A DNA stretch of 7,007 nucleotides from Litorimonas sp039962885 (GTDB lineage: Bacteria > Pseudomonadota > Alphaproteobacteria > Caulobacterales > Maricaulaceae): the NCBI GenBank assembly GCA_039962885.1, contig JBDVGI010000006.1:1-7007 (forward strand). The letters are read 5' to 3'. The notes below the pieces were generated by a model. The model made no database searches, was not told where the DNA came from, and saw only the letters and a list, made by a program, of their open reading frames with translations. This document shows positions 5,479-7,007 of this stretch, piece after piece (position 1 is the first letter of the stretch; the number at the start of each line of letters is the position of its first letter). A program made the translations under genes and the position numbers.

Positions 5479-5885
5479 TACGCAGCCTCACTTTTTGTAG
5501 AAACTTCTGGAGTATCTTCCACTTCGCGAACAACAATTGTTAGCTCAGAAAATGGCTTCAAGATACGGGCGCCGCGGCCACGAGCCCGTGCACGAAAACG
5601 TTTCATAACGAAATTCTTACCGACATAAGCTTCTGAAACAATCAAGCTATCAATATCAAGTCCGTGATTATTTTCAGCATTTGCAATCGCTGATTCTAGA
5701 ACCTTTTTAACGTCCCCAGAAATACGCTTATGCGAGAATTCAAGATCAGCTAAAGCTGTATCAACCTTTTTACCGCGAATAAGTTGCGCGACCAAGTTTA
5801 GCTTTTGCGGGCTAATTCTAATCATACGCAATTTAGCGCGGGCTTCTTTATCGCCAACACGGCGTGGATTTTTTGCTTTTGCCAT
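5478..5885 (-). CDS. rplV: 50S ribosomal protein L22
   Basis: This 135-residue protein is longer than E. coli L22 (110). L22 binds 23S rRNA, and its long beta hairpin lines the nascent-peptide tunnel at the macrolide-sensitive constriction. Core motifs are LRMIRISPQKLNLVAQLIRGK (about residues 19-39), LESAIANAENNHGLD (about 63-77), and the hairpin region VMKRFRARARGRGARI (about 93-108) with no visible insertion or deletion. The N-terminus MAKAKNPRRVGDKE and the Glu/Ser/Thr/Ala-rich tail after about 121 account for the extra length. The ATG lies six bases after the rpsS stop, with GGAAG just before that stop as likely Shine-Dalgarno sequence. Its TAA overlaps the rpsC start. Confidence 0.98.
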   Translation of the reverse strand: MAKAKNPRRVGDKEARAKLRMIRISPQKLNLVAQLIRGKKVDTALADLEFSHKRISGDVKKVLESAIANAENNHGLDIDSLIVSEAYVGKNFVMKRFRARARGRGARILKPFSELTIVVREVEDTPEVSTKSEAA

Positions 5886-5891
5886 GACGCT

Positions 5892-6170
5892 CTACTTCCG
5901 TTTGGCTTTTTTATCAGCCGTATGGCCGTAATAAGTCCGCGTTGGAGAGAATTCACCGAGCTTATGCCCGACCATATCCTCATCAACCAAGACAGGAATA
6001 AATTTCTGACCATTATGCACTTGGAATGTCAGACCGACAAAACTTGGCATAATTGTACTGCGACGCGACCATGTTTTGATCGGCTTATGACGACCTTCTT
6101 CACGAGCCGCTTTGGCTTTTTTAAGTAAATACCCATCAACAAATGGGCCTTTCCAAACTGAACGAGGCAT
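5892..6170 (-). CDS. rpsS: 30S ribosomal protein S19
   Basis: This 92-residue protein has the same length as E. coli S19. S19 forms a complex with S13 in the 30S head and contacts the A-site finger and P-site region. The N-terminus MPRSVWKGPFVDGYLLKK, the SRRSTIMPSFVGLT block (about residues 35-48), VHNGQKFIPV (about 51-60) and the signature MVGHKLGEFSPTRTYYGH (about 66-83) are all present. The ATG follows TAGGGAG, in which the rplB stop codon is part of the Shine-Dalgarno sequence; the genes are 12 nt apart. It ends in TAG. Confidence 0.98.
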   Translation of the reverse strand: MPRSVWKGPFVDGYLLKKAKAAREEGRHKPIKTWSRRSTIMPSFVGLTFQVHNGQKFIPVLVDEDMVGHKLGEFSPTRTYYGHTADKKAKRK

Positions 6171-6182
6171 ATTCCGCGCTCC

Positions 6183-7007
6183 CTAACGTTTCTTTTTCGC
6201 GTGACGCGAACGAATGATGAATTTGTCAGTCGCTTTATTCGAGCGAGTACGTGCACCTTTAGTTGGCTTACCCCAAGGTGTAACTGGGTGACGACCACCA
6301 GAGGTACGTCCTTCACCACCACCGTGAGGGTGATCAACTGGGTTCATGGCCACGCCGCGAACTTGCGGGCGCTTACCAAGCCAGCGTTTACGGCCAGCTT
6401 TACCAAGGTTAATGTTCATATGGTCTGGGTTTGATACCGCACCAACAGTCGAAAGACATGTTTGGTGAACCATCCGCATTTCGCCTGACTTAAGACGAAC
6501 CTGCGCATACCCTTCAGAGCGACCAACAAGTTGAGCATAAGTCCCAGCAGAGCGGGCAATTTGTCCGCCTTTACCTGGCTTTAGCTCGATATTATGAATG
6601 ATTGTCCCAACAGGCATTACCCGAAGTGACATTGTGTTACCAGGTTTCACATCCGCGCGATCAGATGAAATCACATTGTCCCCAACAGCTAAACGCTGCG
6701 GTGCAAGAATATAGGCTTTTTCACCATCCTTATACTCAATCAATGCGATGAAAGCTGTACGATTAGGATCATACTCTAAACGCAGAACCGTTGCGTTCAC
6801 ATCCCGCTTGGTCCGTTTGAAATCAACGTGACGATATAGCCGCTTATGACCACCACCTTGGCGGCGCATAGTAATACGGCCCGTATTATTACGACCACCT
6901 GTTTTCGTTAGACCCTCAGTCAAAGATTTCTCAGGACGACCCTTATGAAGGTGCGACCGATCAACCTGAACAAGGTGTCGACGAGACGGTGAAGTCGGAT
7001 TGAATGT
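6183..7007 (-). CDS. rplB: 50S ribosomal protein L2 (start lies just beyond the window)
   Basis: The frame is open from the right edge to a TAG at 6185-6183, giving 274 visible residues. L2 is needed for subunit joining and lies close to the peptidyl transferase centre. The first visible residues, TFNPTSPSRRHLVQVDRS, match the L2 N-terminus after its first few amino acids, so about four codons are probably missing. A TTG at 6923 could be read as a start but would cut off a conserved 28-residue segment. Key motifs are GGRNNTGRIT, GGGHKRLYR, AGTYAQLVGR and the signature MNPVDHPHGGGEGR; its first HPH histidine matches E. coli His229. The end is basic, HAKKKR. Upstream neighbours rplW, rplD, rplC and rpsJ would be expected to the right. 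Confidence 0.98.
   Translation of the reverse strand, partial: TFNPTSPSRRHLVQVDRSHLHKGRPEKSLTEGLTKTGGRNNTGRITMRRQGGGHKRLYRHVDFKRTKRDVNATVLRLEYDPNRTAFIALIEYKDGEKAYILAPQRLAVGDNVISSDRADVKPGNTMSLRVMPVGTIIHNIELKPGKGGQIARSAGTYAQLVGRSEGYAQVRLKSGEMRMVHQTCLSTVGAVSNPDHMNINLGKAGRKRWLGKRPQVRGVAMNPVDHPHGGGEGRTSGGRHPVTPWGKPTKGARTRSNKATDKFIIRSRHAKKKR

Noticed and set aside
98..6185. Altered genetic code with TGA as tryptophan, suggested by the absence of TGA stops
   Set aside because: The tryptophan codons I checked in rpsS, rpsC and rpsN are all TGG, and no gene has an in-frame TGA. With only 16 stops, absence of TGA fits the standard bacterial code.
6183..6923. L2 starting at a TTG at 6923
   Set aside because: The frame continues to the window edge with a conserved L2 N-terminal segment, so the TTG is an internal leucine codon.
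1..7007. Mobile element, CRISPR array, tRNA, inserted accessory gene or novel system
   Set aside because: Gene order is the canonical S10-spc order with gaps of at most 70 nt. No long repeats, transposase-like protein or foreign gene is visible.

Overview
This window is a stretch of the S10-spc ribosomal protein gene cluster, read entirely from the minus strand. It most likely comes from an alphaproteobacterium. The evidence is the protein sequences themselves: an S3 with an Arg/Gly/Asp-rich tail, L22 and S5 with C-terminal extensions, a zinc-free 101-residue S14, and alphaproteobacterial-looking L14, S19 and L16. Base composition looks moderate by eye. I cannot place the organism below class level.

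In transcription order (right to left) the genes are rplB (L2, first few codons outside the window), rpsS, rplV, rpsC, rplP, rpmC and rpsQ, which form the end of the S10 block. They are followed by rplN, rplX, rplE, rpsN, rpsH, rplF, rplR, rpsE, rpmD and the first 14 codons of rplO, which belong to the spc block. The order is the same as in Escherichia coli, with no insertion, loss, pseudogene or foreign gene. Eleven genes encode large-subunit proteins (L2, L22, L16, L29, L14, L24, L5, L6, L18, L30, L15) and six encode small-subunit proteins (S19, S3, S17, S14, S8, S5).

The genes are packed tightly, mostly with 2-27 nt between them and two overlaps (rplV/rpsC by 1 nt, rplX/rplE by 8 nt). Only three spacers exceed 40 nt: rpsQ/rplN (48 nt), rplE/rpsN (70 nt) and rpmD/rplO (54 nt). 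Each holds an RNA inverted repeat. The strongest are an 11-bp stem that swallows the rpsQ stop codon exactly at the S10/spc boundary, and a UUCG-capped hairpin just before the rpsN ribosome binding site. None is followed by a U tract, so none looks like an intrinsic terminator. I see no convincing internal promoter, so the window is probably part of one long transcript or of two adjoining ones.

No unknown system is present. The points worth a second look are the structured spacers, a strong preference for TAG stop codons (12 TAG, 4 TAA, no TGA), and the repeated use of the stop codon as the first bases of the next Shine-Dalgarno sequence. No plus-strand reading frame has recognisable content, and no gene-free stretch exceeds 70 nt.
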